A stretch of 64,000 nucleotides of DNA from Chloridium humicola. Taxonomy: Eukaryota; Ascomycota; Sordariomycetes; Chaetosphaeriales; Chaetosphaeriaceae. Made by a program: the position numbers and the translations under genes. Location: positions 1-64,000 of the forward strand of contig JAPDFF010000029.1 in assembly GCA_027569505.1 (NCBI GenBank), read 5' to 3'. Below the pieces are notes generated by a model. It searched no databases, was not told the origin of the DNA, and was given only the letters and a program-made list of their open reading frames with translations. This document shows, one piece after another, positions 11,706 to 22,117 of the stretch (its first letter is position 1; every line of letters starts with the position of its first letter).

Positions 11706-12677
11706 TCACTTCATACACCGCTCTACAAACTCCAACAACTCCCTGTTGAACCGCTCCGGCTCCTCATAAAACAACCAATGCCCTGAGTCAAACACCTTCA
11801 TCTCCGCGGCCCCTTTCCCCCCCTTCCTCGCCCTGCTCACAGTCTCCTCCAACCCCTCCAGCGTAAAACACCCACTCCTCCTCCCAGCCATCACCAACAC
11901 CGGCCTCGCAATCCCCTCAATCGCCTCCCGATGATCATACCTCGTATGATCCGCAATCAACCGGGCCAACCACACCCCATCACAAACCCTACTCACCCCC
12001 GTAAAAAAATCCTCATCCCTCCTCCTCTCCTCCTCCCCTACCGCCTTCCCCCCCTCCCACTCAGGATCAACCCAATACCCAAGACACTCCCTCACCAACC
12101 CCCGCTGCGCCTCCTCCCTGTGTCCAATCCACGCCTCCTGCGCACCAAGCATGGTCTTCTCATCAAAACACCCCTTGTGCGCCAGCCCTTCCCCCCACCC
12201 GCCCCCAAACCGACTCCGGTCCTGCAGCGGCGCCTGGTCGACAAAGACATACCCCGCGAAGGGGTCCTCCCCGAACAGCTCGATGTATGTCCACACGACC
12301 GCTGCGCCGATGGAGCACCCCACCGGAACAAATCTAGTTGTTGCGTGTTGCGGGGTGCGCTGGCAGACGTGGAGGAGCAGCTCGCGCAGATCAGCGGCGA
12401 GACGCGCCACGTGGTAGCCGCCTCGGGAAGGGTTGTGGCCGGAGCGGCCGTGGCCCCGTAGGTCGGGGGCGAGGACCCAGTGGTGGGGGATGAGGGTGGG
12501 GTGGTTGCGGGTGAAGTAGGCGGAGGAACCGGAGAAGCCGTGGAGGAGGAGGATGCAAGTTGAGTAGTCCGGGGAAGGAGAAGAGGAGGAAGATGTGGTG
12601 GGGGAGGGGGTTAGGGGGAGTGAGGTCTGGAAGGCCAGGGGGCAGCCATCTGTGGTGGTAAAGGTTTCGTAGTGCAT
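11706..12677 (-). CDS. Alpha/beta hydrolase
   Basis: 323-aa single-exon alpha/beta-hydrolase-fold protein. Visible landmarks: oxyanion-hole segment LLHGFSGSS (about residues 44-52), D-L-R-G-H-G-R-S-G (72-80), nucleophile elbow GCSIG with Ser122, a strand ARPVLVMAGRRSGCF near residue 265, and a terminal SGHWLFYEEPERFN supplying the catalytic His. Substrate not predictable; relatives include esterases, epoxide hydrolases and non-haem haloperoxidase-like proteins. ATG 12677 (MHYETFTTTDG) is preferred because it begins the fold; the frame extends to an ATG at 12803, adding 42 low-complexity residues. It shares a ~600 bp divergent promoter with the HSP30 gene, so it may be co-induced by heat. Confidence 0.8.
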   Translation of the reverse strand: MHYETFTTTDGCPLAFQTSLPLTPSPTTSSSSSPSPDYSTCILLLHGFSGSSAYFTRNHPTLIPHHWVLAPDLRGHGRSGHNPSRGGYHVARLAADLRELLLHVCQRTPQHATTRFVPVGCSIGAAVVWTYIELFGEDPFAGYVFVDQAPLQDRSRFGGGWGEGLAHKGCFDEKTMLGAQEAWIGHREEAQRGLVRECLGYWVDPEWEGGKAVGEEERRRDEDFFTGVSRVCDGVWLARLIADHTRYDHREAIEGIARPVLVMAGRRSGCFTLEGLEETVSRARKGGKGAAEMKVFDSGHWLFYEEPERFNRELLEFVERCMK

Positions 12678-12993
12678 GGCTGTGTGTGCGGTGTTGCCCG
12701 TTGGGGTTGGGTGGTGTTGTAAGATCTCCCTTGTCACCTTGTGTCGCACACTTGAGCTGAGAATCGGAGAAATCAGAAAACAACGATGAGGTTGAATTGC
12801 CAAGCATTCCCTGTGGGTCTGACACTGGGTGTTGGCATGTTGGAACTTAACCCTAACCCTTCATTGTTTCCCTGCGAAACCGAAACGGCTCTTTCTCCCC
12901 ACTTCCAGCACATTCCAGCAGCTGACAGCACTGTCTGGATTTGTCTGGATTTGTCGTGATCAAGGCAGCTGCGCTTTGCAAGCAACACCAAGG

Positions 12994-13011
12994 TTCTGGA
13001 CAGTTCTCGAC
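12994..13011. promoter_or_regulatory. Heat-shock element
   Basis: TTCTGGACAGTTCTCGAC: four alternating units with exact 5-bp spacing (TTC-nn-GAC-nn-TTC-nn-GAC), the arrangement bound by trimeric heat-shock factor. The GAA units are GAC here, but the critical GA is kept. It lies ~80 bp upstream of the TATA-like box of the HSP30 gene. Confidence 0.65.
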
Positions 13012-13088
13012 AAAGCTTGCGCATTCGGGATGACGAATTTTTGCAATCGAGATGTTTTCTTTCTGGGAAACCGAAACCATCACTTCGA

Positions 13089-13095
13089 TATTTAA
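13089..13095 (+). promoter_or_regulatory. TATA-like box of HSP30 gene
   Basis: TATTTAA, the only TATA-like motif close to the gene, about 180 bp before ATG 13274, followed by a C/A-rich untranslated leader. Confidence 0.5.
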
Positions 13096-13273
13096 GGCCT
13101 GCGATTTCTCAGTTCCTTGAGTTCGATCCTCAGCAGAAATCAGCACAACTCTCAAACACTCATCAGCACTCAACTCTCAACCTTCAGACTTCGAGTCTCA
13201 CTCAAACCATCTCAACACTCTCACAATACTCAACACCACAACCTTCACAAACAAGCCCTCACAGCCAGTCAAC

Positions 13274-14038
13274 ATGATGTCCTTCTTCCCAGCCTCATTC
13301 TGCGCTCCCGCCGCCGCCGAGACCAACTACCTTCCTCTCTTCCGCCTTCTCGAGGACTTTGACAACTACTCCCGCGAGTCCCAGAGCGCCCCGGCAGCTC
13401 CCGCCCGTCCCACTCGCCGGCAGCAGTGTGCCCGCAAGCCGCGCGCCCCGCTGCCCACCTTCAACCCCCGCTTCGACGTCCGCGAGACGGAGCACACCTT
13501 TGAGCTACACGGCGAGCTGCCCGGCCTCAGCAAGGAGAACGTGAACATCGAGTTCACCGAGCCCCAGACCATTGTCATCCGCGGCCGTGTCGAGCGCAGC
13601 TATAGCACTGGGTCAGCCAACAACAATACCAACGCCACTGCTGAGACCACAGAGAGCGGCCCCACCGAGCCCGCAGCAGAGGCAGAGAAGGAGGCTGAGA
13701 AGCCCCGCCGCAACTCCTACCAGGCGACGGTCGAGGACGACCCGGAGGACGAGAACACCCCCGCCTCGTCGCGCGCTGCATCCCCCAAACCGGAGGCTGC
13801 TAAGCCTGCTACTCAGGAGGTTGCAAAGACTCAGACTCAGACCCAGCAGCAGCAGCAGCAGCCTGGACTCAGGTACTGGCTCTCGGAGCGCTCTATTGGC
13901 GAGTTTAGCCGCAGCTTTAGCTTCCCTGTCCGCGTCGACCATGATGGCGTGACGGCAAGCCTGGAGAACGGTATCTTGAGCGTGACGGTGCCGAAGGCGA
14001 GGCAGATGGCTGTGAGGAGGATCGTTATTGGTGCTTAG
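13274..14038 (+). CDS. hsp30: HSP30-type small heat-shock protein (HSP20 family)
   Basis: 254-aa ATP-independent chaperone of the alpha-crystallin/HSP20 family, closest in layout to Neurospora HSP30. The alpha-crystallin domain opens with FNPRFDVRETEHTFELHGELPGL (in two parts) and the IVIRGRVERSY strand around residues 65-115. It closes with GEFSRSFSFPVRVD, GVTASLENGILSVTVPKA (in two parts) and a final RRIVI at 210-253. Between them lies a ~90-residue low-complexity insert rich in Glu/Pro/Ala/Ser with a TQTQTQ and polyglutamine tract coded by CAG repeats (about 13840-13862). Such an insert in the middle of the domain is known for the Neurospora protein. No intron. The promoter carries a heat-shock element. 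ATG 13277 is an alternative start. Confidence 0.9.
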   Translation: MMSFFPASFCAPAAAETNYLPLFRLLEDFDNYSRESQSAPAAPARPTRRQQCARKPRAPLPTFNPRFDVRETEHTFELHGELPGLSKENVNIEFTEPQTIVIRGRVERSYSTGSANNNTNATAETTESGPTEPAAEAEKEAEKPRRNSYQATVEDDPEDENTPASSRAASPKPEAAKPATQEVAKTQTQTQQQQQQPGLRYWLSERSIGEFSRSFSFPVRVDHDGVTASLENGILSVTVPKARQMAVRRIVIGA

Positions 14039-14891
14039 ATGAAATGGGGGAAGGATATGAGAGCACGGTGATGAAGGATGGGTGGGAATAATGGAATTGG
14101 GATGGAGGAGAATGGATTTTTACTGTCATGAGTCATTAGCAAGCGATGTTTGCATTTGTACTTTTTTGCCTCAGGAGGTTGCCAGGAATAGACATGGATT
14201 GTTCAGCTAACTGCCCCTCTGACATTGCCATGCTGAGTGATAACAAGACTACCTACTATGGTACGAAGACGGCCAATGACCTGCTGTTGCCGATCTCCTG
14301 CTGTTGCTTGGGTATCTTATGCGGACCCTTGCTGGTCTTCCTGATTCCGCTTAGGGTCTCAGACTGCCTGCCGCAATGCTGGCCTCCTGAGCAACTCCTT
14401 TTTCCAAGTGGAAGCATCGGTATTTTCCATCGTTAGAGCTGCCATAATGCCCCTATGTATGCATTACATTACACCATTGGTGCCGAGACCCCCTCGCGCC
14501 GTCATGCTCGGCACATTGGTCGCTGACAGAATGGCTGGAAAGCCTCGCTTGTGTAACGTAGAGCGCCAATAAGCCCAAATTGTCGCCTTTTCCCTCCCTT
14601 GGGCGGGATATAGTGAGGCCGTGTCTCACGATAACCAAGATGGATCTGTTGGATGTCGAATCATGACTTACAGGTGCCAAGATGTGCACATGAGACAATG
14701 CATCTGAGCCTCCTCCTCACACAGAAACAAGGCGTTCTCGCAACAACATTCAAGACGCCAATGTTGCTAATAGTTAGGTGGAAATGGCGCAGGCTTCAGA
14801 ATTCCCAAACCCAACTCCATCCATCAGAGCCGAACAACCCAGGCCACACGATTGTCTCAACTGAACGCTTGATACTACGCGACGTCTGCAA
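14039..14891. other. Intergenic, no gene seen
   Basis: Downstream region of HSP30 and upstream of the HET relic. Frames are short and unrecognised. G-rich 3' UTR-like sequence up to about 14130. Confidence 0.55.
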
Positions 14892-17456
14892 ATGGCTGGG
14901 CTGCCGGTGCGGGAGGACATGACCGCAATATCCGCGGTAAGTTACTTGCCTTTTTTCACTTCACCTGTCTGCACAAAGTCCGCGCAATAATCTGGGGCAA
15001 TCTGAAATTTCGAAGGCCGTTCAGGAACCGATTGTCGAGCAGATGGCCTCGCACGGCTTGGAGCAATGCTGGGCTTAGTACGACTCACACCGCACAGCAG
15101 ACCTCGCTAGCAGAGTGCAGAGCGTCAGCCTGGATGAGCTGATCTACTTCCGAGGCAATACTATAAAAATTCTGGAGCGGACTGATTCCGAATGGGGCCT
15201 GGGCCTTTGCCGTGGAAGATTGGGGGTCTTCTTCCTGGCTCACACCATGACGGGCCCGTTTGTCCAGGCCCTGAGAACCGTCGCGGGAAACGATACGGCC
15301 TTGTCATTTCCGAAGGGAGCCGTCATGCCAGCTGAGTTCAGCGCTGGATCCACGCACTGCACAGTTCACCATGACACAGATGACGGCCTTGCTCCCTGCC
15401 ATGCTCTCAGTGTCGTTGGTCCTCCATCTATGGAAGACCGTCGAACTCATCCGGACCGATACTACACGTATTCGCCTCTAGGGAAGAACGAGATCCTACT
15501 CGTTCAGATAACCACTGAAAACGTCGAAGCCTTCCAAGCCTGCGGCGACAGCACGTACTCTCTCTATCAACGCAGCCAACCAGCACGGCAAGCGATATTC
15601 TGGGCCGATGCAATCTGCATTAACCAGGAGGACGTGCTGGAAAAAAACCATCAAATACCCCTGATGGGGTCGATCTACAGTCGTGCGGCGGAAGTCCTTG
15701 TCTATGTCAACGAGAGCAAAAGCGGCTCCATGGACATGACATGCCTAGAATTGATCAGGCGAACCGCGGAAACCCAACCCGAGTGGAGCGTCTTGCCAAA
15801 CGACGCCAACCAGGAGATGGTGGGCAGAGTAGACTGGGATGCAATCTCTGCGTTCTTTTCCGACCCGTTTTCCAACGCAGCTGGGTCATCCAAGAAATCA
15901 TCCTCGGACGCGACATAACCCTCTGCTATCGCATGGCACGCATGAAGATGCAACACGTCGACGCTTCCATTGCCGCTATTACGAGCAGACACGCTCGTCC
16001 TTCAAACTCGGGCCTTGGATTCTTGGTCCCGACTCCTGAAGCCCAGGAAGCACTCAACACCGGGGTTCAGCAACTATAGAGTCTGACCCGTGTAAAGGCA
16101 TCCCGCATGGCAGGCTCCCCCCACCCATTTTTCGAGGTACTAGGTCGATTCCGTGGGGCCAAAGCAACAGACTCTCGCGATAAGGTGTATGCGCTGCTCG
16201 GTCTCGCCTCTGAACGATACTAAACCGGACTCATACCAGACTATTCGCCCGCAAATACCACTGCTGCGGTATACAAGCAACTTGATCAGCTTACAGCAAG
16301 CTCAAACAAGATTGGACTGCTCCTCTGCAGTGCCAGGGCCCCTCACAAAACCCCCGGCCTACCCTCTTGGGTTCCAGACTGGAGCCACAACCCCGTTCAT
16401 GTCCTGCCCTCTGAGCTCTTCCACTGCTCGGGCAAGCTCAAATTAGGATATGGCGCCGAGCAACCATCAGACCCAGACAAACTGACCATAAGCGGTGCCA
16501 TCTTTAACCTAATCAGCAAGGTCTGTCCACGAGACGCCCCTGACGGCGAACAACCCTTCCCAGATTTGGGAATCGGTCTTAGAATGGGCGGCATAGAAGC
16601 CGCACTTCTCATCACCCCCCACCTTCGCCGTGCGGCGTCTGAGCTCCAAGATCGATGTCAGGGATGCAGCGCAGGCGAAAAGGAGCACCGGAGGAAGAGC
16701 CGGTGGTACTCAAAACTATCTTCAAAGGAGCGGCGGTTGTGGGCAAATTCCACGCCCACCAACCCAACAACGGAAGAACGGGCTGGCAAAGGCTCACAAA
16801 GCCAGTCTGGGAACCACGACGACCGGTGCGGACGTTATGCCAATGGCGACGACTTCTCCACCTCGACATGGCAGACCCTAATGTGCGGAATTGCCTGGGG
16901 CGCACAGCGAAGAGCAGCTGCTATGGATAGCGTGCACTACGAAGCTTTTCTTGCCCGGTATAAGGATGTCTTGGACGAGATCCAAGCGAAGGAGGGAAAG
17001 GACGTGCCTGTTCTTTTGGATAGCAATATTGTCAAGACCGACGAAGAGCTTAGTCAAGGGCTGGAGAGGGCGCAAGCACAGCGAATTGCGCGATCTCTGT
17101 CACAGTCGGAGCAGGGCGAAACTTCGTAAGCCAAGCAAGAGCGGAAGTGGCTTGAGGAGCAGTTCTACCCATTTCTCAACATGCTCATGTACGGCCAGCA
17201 TAGCCGGCGGACTTGCGTCACTCGTAATGGGTATCTTGGGACGGTGCCAGGAGAGACAAAAGAGGATGATGTGGTCGCCATGCTTTTTGGGATTGGTGTT
17301 CCCTTTGTTCTTAGGCCGGTTGGGCAGGGTGAGTTCAGGCTTGTTGGTCATTGCTATATCCATGGGGTGATGGATGGAGCACTGCTGGAATTCGAGGATA
17401 GAGAGTTGTGTATCAAGGTGCGTGGTGCGGAGAATGTCAAGATTACCTTGGTGTAG
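14892..17456 (+). pseudogene. SH3-like / HET-domain gene, disrupted
   Basis: Decayed heterokaryon-incompatibility-type gene. A probable first exon at ATG 14892 ends at GTAAGT near 14937. An SH3-like module follows (DELIYFRGNTIKILERTDSEW, then CRGRLGVFF), then the HET domain with IFWADAICINQED, QIPLMGSIYSRAAEVLVYV and WVIQEIILGRDI. Next come GRFRGAKATDSRDKVYALLGL, LPSWVPDWS and the usual C-terminal end RRTCVTRNGYLGTVPGE, PFVLRPVG, LVGHCYIHGVMDG. Disruptions: in-frame TAG 15076, a one-base loss in a T run near 15868-15873, TAG 16077, TAA 16221 and TAA 17127. Each stop could be CAG or CAA with C changed to T. HET domains trigger cell death on non-self fusion; this copy cannot make a full protein. 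Confidence 0.85.
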
Positions 17457-17812
17457 GGGTTGTATTATGGGGTGCAAAGGTTGGCATTTGTGATGTGGAT
17501 GGCATTATGGAAGGAATGAAGGAGGGGGTTTCTCCGTGTCGGGAAGGAGACGAGCTTTTGGTCATTAATATGTGGAGGTTAGGGGGTCAGATCCCGACGT
17601 CGAGCCTGGTGATAATTATCACGGAGTTTGTGTTGTCAAAATGTGAAATTGTCTAAACGCCTGCCGTCTTCCCGCACTGCCAACCGGTTGGTATCTTATG
17701 TATTGCTTTGAACCCGGTGTTTGAGAACAGAAAACCAATTCGCTCATGCCCCGATCATAACCAAAACTCCATGCGTATGCCCCATTCTGAAATCAACGAC
17801 CAAGTCCTGCCT
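17457..17812. other. Short convergent spacer
   Basis: 356 bp between the 3' ends of the HET relic (+) and the small secreted protein gene (-). Nothing identifiable. Confidence 0.55.
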
Positions 17813-18209
17813 TCAAAGCGCAACTAGTACGCCCACCAAACCTGCTATGCAAAAAGCAGCATTGCTACCATGTTGTAGCAACCGAGAGCAACCCGAGATT
17901 GCTACGTCTGTCGTCCCCGCGTATATCGGAGTATTGGTCAAGTTCGAGGAACAGGTGCCGATAGCGCAGCAGGGCGGTCCTTGACAGCCTCTTTCGTTGC
18001 AGATCTATGACATTCATGTGTTAGTGTTCAACGCTCGTTTCATTTGATGAAACGGCAGTGAAGCCGTTGAGCCTGATGCCGCTGAGCTTGAGGTGGGCAA
18101 CGGTGATACTTACACAGAGTTCGCGTCGAAAGGTCTTGTCTGCCGTAATCTGGGGCACTGCAGCCACCAGAGCTGCGCAGAGAAGAGTGAAGAACAACAA
18201 TGCCCGCAT
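17813..18209 (-). CDS. Small secreted Cys-rich protein, 95 aa
   Basis: Two-exon gene found by splicing: 18114-18209 and 17813-18004, phase 0. The intron has a perfect GTAAGT donor, an ACTAAC branch and an ATAG acceptor. Exon 1 encodes a strong signal peptide (MRALLFFTLLCAALVAAV) plus 14 residues. Exon 2 adds a cysteine cluster of the form C-x4-C-x4-CC-x4-C, an N-x-T glycosylation site and a hydrophobic C-terminal tail (about 14 residues) ending in VAL. Eight cysteines are present after the signal region. The tail looks like a GPI-attachment signal or a membrane stub. No family is recognised. Size and cysteine content fit the effector-like or surface peptides of fungi, which is inference only. 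It is invisible to a search that needs one long frame. Confidence 0.65.
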
Positions 18210-19103
18210 TGAGATCAGTGCAGTACACCTCGGTAATTTTAGGAAGCTGTTGGATCGTGGTGGGGCTCTATGCGTGGCGTCTGCAAGTGCAGGTGATGGT
18301 TGACAGCTTGGTGGATTGAGTGTTGTTGAACTTGGCACATCTTGGGGACTCTGGAGTTTTTACAATGTTGTTTTATTTTTGTTCTAAATTTTGACAGAGC
18401 CACGTTCGCCTGCATCGCCGCGTCTCAGAGCTGGCCTGCGGACTCGAGGCCTGGCGGATCGCATGGGTCGACCAGTGAGCGTGTCCCGAAGCACCAACGG
18501 CGCTTCGCGGACCATACACGGCATTGATTTTACCCTGCTTCCGTTCATACACAGCGTCAAAGTGAAACCGGAACGGGGTCATATTTTGGGAAGATCATGA
18601 TGAAATCCGCACTGCCCTAAACCTCGGGCCATGTTCCTGCCAGGCAACGCAGAAATGAAGCCTCACCGCCGTCGTTCCCAGTGGTGAACTCAACCCGGTG
18701 GTTTCAGGTGAGTTTCCGGCTGTGCTCATAGAATCAAAAGGCTGTAGGATTGGAACATCGCCTTTTTGTTGCCTATTGGGTGGTCGTTGTCGCAGGTGAG
18801 GGTGGTCCGGCGCAGTCCGGAGGTGGCCTGGTCATTTGGCCCCACTTTTCCGGCCAAACTCGGACACGGAGCCGGAGGTTGCCCCGGGGTTAGCCGGAAA
18901 CATGCTGAATCTCTTTCCACCGCTGTCCGACTGTACTTCCAAGCTCGCTACAGTATCTTTTGTCGTCGGGGATAATCAATCCCAGCCTCTTGCAAATTCA
19001 TATTGGCTAAAGGTCAACATCAAGCATGTTCCCTTTTACACCAGCACGCAGTCCGTACCAGGTCTCGCCCCATGAATAATACTGTAGTTCATTTCATACT
19101 TAA
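18210..19103. other. Intergenic, no gene seen
   Basis: About 0.9 kb between the small secreted protein gene and the metallophosphatase gene. Only short unrecognised frames. Confidence 0.55.
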
Positions 19104-20096
19104 CTACACCGTCCCCCCTGTTACCGCCCTATCCGCCTCCGGCAACTCAATATCCACCGACCAAGCCGGCCTCATCGGCTTCCCCACCACCGCCGCATTC
19201 ACAAACAGGGTATTCGCCCCCTTCTCAACCGGCAACGCATCCCCTGCACAATGACTTGTCTTGACACACTTTCCCCTCGCATACTCCCCCAGCTTCTGCT
19301 CCTTCTCCCTCACCACTTCCAACCCATCCCCTTTCAGCGGCAAGATCGACCCCAGATTTGCCAGCGGCGTCGAGGCATGTTGTTCGTCAATCCCATCCCG
19401 CCATGTAACAAGTTCCGCGCCCCATCCCTCGTGAATGTGCCCGAAGCAATGCAGCTTTGGGCGGGCTTTGGCGACGGCGGTGAACAGTTCCGCGGAGCCG
19501 ACGTGTTGGCCTTTTGACCAACTCCGGTCGAGGACTCCTTTTGGGGGGCCGTGGGAGATGACCATGTCTGCGTCTGTGGGGATGGCAAAGTCATGGGATT
19601 CCTTGGTGGTGTATTGGAAGCCTGGTGTGCCGTATGCAGGTGTGTAGGGGGTGGCGTAGACGGTTAGGAGCGCCCCGTTGGGGAGCGGGATGCGGTGGGT
19701 GCCCTCGTCGAGGTAGAAGATTCCGAAGGGCTTGGCTTCTTCGAAGATTTGCCGGGCTGCTCCTGGGTCGCCGTATCGTTGGTGCAGCTTGTGAAGATCC
19801 CGCCTCTTGCCAGACTTGAAGATCATTTGTTGGTACGTTGGGGTGTCGAGGGTATAGTCGTGGTTGCCGGGGATGATAAGCTTTACCGGGGCGTCAATCT
19901 CTTGTAGAACGCGGATGGCTTCGCGGTATTCGGAAAGCCGGGAGTCTCCTGTGATATCCCCGCAGTGGATGACTACGTCGATGGGGAGAAGTGGTTGAGA
20001 GTCTGGGAGGTAGGGGAAGCCATGTGTGTCGGCGATGATCAGGAATCGCGTGCAGACAGAAGGGTTTCCGGGGGAGGGCACTGTTTCTTGATCCAT
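19104..20096 (-). CDS. Calcineurin-like metallophosphoesterase
   Basis: 330-aa single-exon phosphoesterase with the full dimetal signature: FLIIADTHG (Asp23, His25), HCGDITG (Asp47), PGNHD (Asn78, His79, Asp80), VISHGPPKG (His) and CFGHIHEGWG (His-x-His). The arrangement is that of the MPPED/UPF0046-like branch, probably acting on phosphodiesters in the cytosol; no signal peptide or membrane segment is present. Start ATG 20096 follows an in-frame break and gives a normal-length protein for this family. Physiological substrate unknown. Confidence 0.85.
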   Translation of the reverse strand: MDQETVPSPGNPSVCTRFLIIADTHGFPYLPDSQPLLPIDVVIHCGDITGDSRLSEYREAIRVLQEIDAPVKLIIPGNHDYTLDTPTYQQMIFKSGKRRDLHKLHQRYGDPGAARQIFEEAKPFGIFYLDEGTHRIPLPNGALLTVYATPYTPAYGTPGFQYTTKESHDFAIPTDADMVISHGPPKGVLDRSWSKGQHVGSAELFTAVAKARPKLHCFGHIHEGWGAELVTWRDGIDEQHASTPLANLGSILPLKGDGLEVVREKEQKLGEYARGKCVKTSHCAGDALPVEKGANTLFVNAAVVGKPMRPAWSVDIELPEADRAVTGGTV

Positions 20097-21271
20097 GATG
20101 AGATATGCTGGTCACTGTTGTGTTGTGGTGAGCTTCTATGTGGTGTGTGTGAAAATTCTGACCGGAGGGTTGATGTCTATAACTAGGAAGTTGGCGTCTT
20201 ATGATGAGACTGATGATGTAGTTACTGAGATGGATCGATGATGGAATATTGTGGGTATTATTTGCCTCCCAAAGAATCCTTCAACAATGCTCGCAACAAA
20301 CCTCAACCCCTAACCCTAGCCAAATTAGTCCGTCACCCCTGACGATCATCGCATCACCATCCAGGCTTCAGATGGAAGCTTTACATCCCTTGACTGCACT
20401 CTTCCTCAACTACACACCTAGCAAGTGGAGAAGTCCCCTCGGTCAGATTATAATGGCCCTTGGAAAATGCCTTCCCTCACAAGAAAAGACGAGCATCCAG
20501 ATAAGTTTGCTTTCTCTTTAACCCGTGAGTATTGCTGGTGAATAGGGAGATGATGTCATACCAGCAACGGCTTAATTACAGCTAGCAGTCAAGAGAAGAG
20601 CCCTCGAGGCGCCGTCACCTTTCTCACGAGGTTGCAACTTCTGTTGGCGTTGCCGTTTTTGACAATCTGATCGCTGTGCCCTCTGCAAGTGCCCTCCATT
20701 GGCCCTCTATTTGACCCTAAATTGGCCTACCAAACTACAGCTGGTTCCAACACTTTCCCCCCAAAATCCATTTGGCTTCGGTTCCCTGAAATCCGCATAC
20801 GACTCTTACTAGGTGGCCCTCATCAAAGAGGGAATCCTGTTTTATTTGGTCCCATTACCCAAATAATCTGCTCTCTCGCATGTTTTGGCCCCCACAGGTT
20901 GCCTCTTCCCAAGGAAGTCTGAGGTCTTTGTAACTGCCAGATGCCCTTCGCAGGCAGAAACTTCACGAAGAGGAAAGGAATACCAGAACGCCATATGCTA
21001 TCCAAATTTGTGATGCTTAGAAAGAGGCCTGCAACTTCAAATTACTTGCTCCTCTTCTTTGCAGACGGCCGCCGGCGAGGCTCTTTGGGTTGCCAGGTGA
21101 CTCAGCCCGAATCCTCCCACTGCGCCACAACCCTGCATAAACCACAACACCCTCAAAGTTCACATTAAAACAAACTCTTCTTCTCAATTTAGGCTACTAT
21201 TCCTTTCCCAAAATCTCAGAATATTCCAGACCTCAACACACCAACCACACCAACCACCCCTCCCAACCACC
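20097..21271. other. Divergent intergenic region, no gene seen
   Basis: 1.2 kb between divergent starts of the metallophosphatase and SGNH hydrolase genes. The last ~130 bases are a C/A-rich leader. No recognisable protein-coding segment. Confidence 0.55.
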
Positions 21272-22117
21272 ATGGCCACCCCAACAGACCCCCAACCAAC
21301 CACCCCTACGGTCCCCACCCCCGACCCTTTCCTTCCCTTGCGTGCCCTCGCCAAACGCAAAGCCCGCTCCCATGAAACCTCCAAAACAGTCCACCTCCCC
21401 CTCCTCAACGCCAACTTCACCCCCGGTCCCCAAATCGTCCTAGTCGGCGACTCCATGTTCGAGCGGATGACCACAACTGGCAAAACCCCCAACTTTGTTG
21501 CGCCCTGGCCTTCCCCGGCAATGCTTCCTGATGCAAAGCTGGAGTCTTTGAATATGCAGCGACTGGATCGCGTGTTCAACGCCGGGGTGGGCGGCGACCA
21601 AATTCAGAATATCGCCTTCCGGCTTGTGGGGGAGCAGTGTCCGGACGATGAGAAGGATTTACCTGGCAATTTACCTGGCATTCTGCCCGTTTTAGCGGGG
21701 TGTGGGAGTGTGAAGTTGTGGGTTGTGCAGGCGGGGACAAATCATTTGAGTCATAAGAAGGGGTTGAGGGATAAGGATCGGGATGCCTTGAAGACACTAG
21801 TGAGGGTGTTGTTAGGGGTAAATCCGAGGGAGGGGGGGAAGTCTAGGGTGTTGGTGACGGGGTTGTTTTATAGGAAGGATGTGCCGGAGAAGTTGGTGGA
21901 TGAGGCGAATGGAAAGGTGGAGGGGGTGATGAAGGGGTTGAATGAGGAGTTGGGGGAGGAGAGGGTGGTGTTTTTGCCGGCGACGAGGGAGGTTAAGATG
22001 GAAGAGCATTTGGTGGATCATGTGCATTTGAGTTTGGATGGGTATAAGCTGTGGGTAAAGGAGTTGTTTCCGGCGGTGGTGAATTTGATGAACGAACCAG
22101 GTCGGAATAGCAGCTAG
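21272..22117 (+). CDS. SGNH/GDSL-type hydrolase
   Basis: 281-aa single-exon esterase-like protein. Block I IVLVGDSMFERM carries the nucleophile Ser61; block II is NAGVGGDQ (Gly at ~105); block III is QAGTNH with Asn157; block V is DHVHLSLDGY with the catalytic Asp/His pair near residue 255. This is the SGNH set of catalytic and oxyanion residues. No signal peptide: the first 50 residues are Pro/Thr-rich then basic, so it is probably intracellular. Relatives act on acyl or acetyl esters, but the substrate cannot be assigned. Third positions switch from C-rich to G-rich after about 21700. Confidence 0.82.
   Translation: MATPTDPQPTTPTVPTPDPFLPLRALAKRKARSHETSKTVHLPLLNANFTPGPQIVLVGDSMFERMTTTGKTPNFVAPWPSPAMLPDAKLESLNMQRLDRVFNAGVGGDQIQNIAFRLVGEQCPDDEKDLPGNLPGILPVLAGCGSVKLWVVQAGTNHLSHKKGLRDKDRDALKTLVRVLLGVNPREGGKSRVLVTGLFYRKDVPEKLVDEANGKVEGVMKGLNEELGEERVVFLPATREVKMEEHLVDHVHLSLDGYKLWVKELFPAVVNLMNEPGRNSS

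Larger units (their letters stand above)
12678..13273. other. Divergent promoter, hydrolase and HSP30
   Basis: Spacer between two divergent start codons. It holds a heat-shock element at 12994-13011, a TATA-like box at 13089 and a C/A-rich HSP30 leader from about 13130. TTCCAGCACATTCC near 12903 has two TTC units ten bases apart, a possible second, gapped heat-shock element. Confidence 0.6.

Noticed and set aside
12846..12858. AACCCTAACCCT, telomere-like
   Set aside because: Only two units; also a single CCCTAACCCT near 20310. Too short to be an interstitial telomere.
13129..13140. AGTTCGATCCT, resembling a tRNA B box
   Set aside because: No A box or cloverleaf around it; it is in the HSP30 leader.
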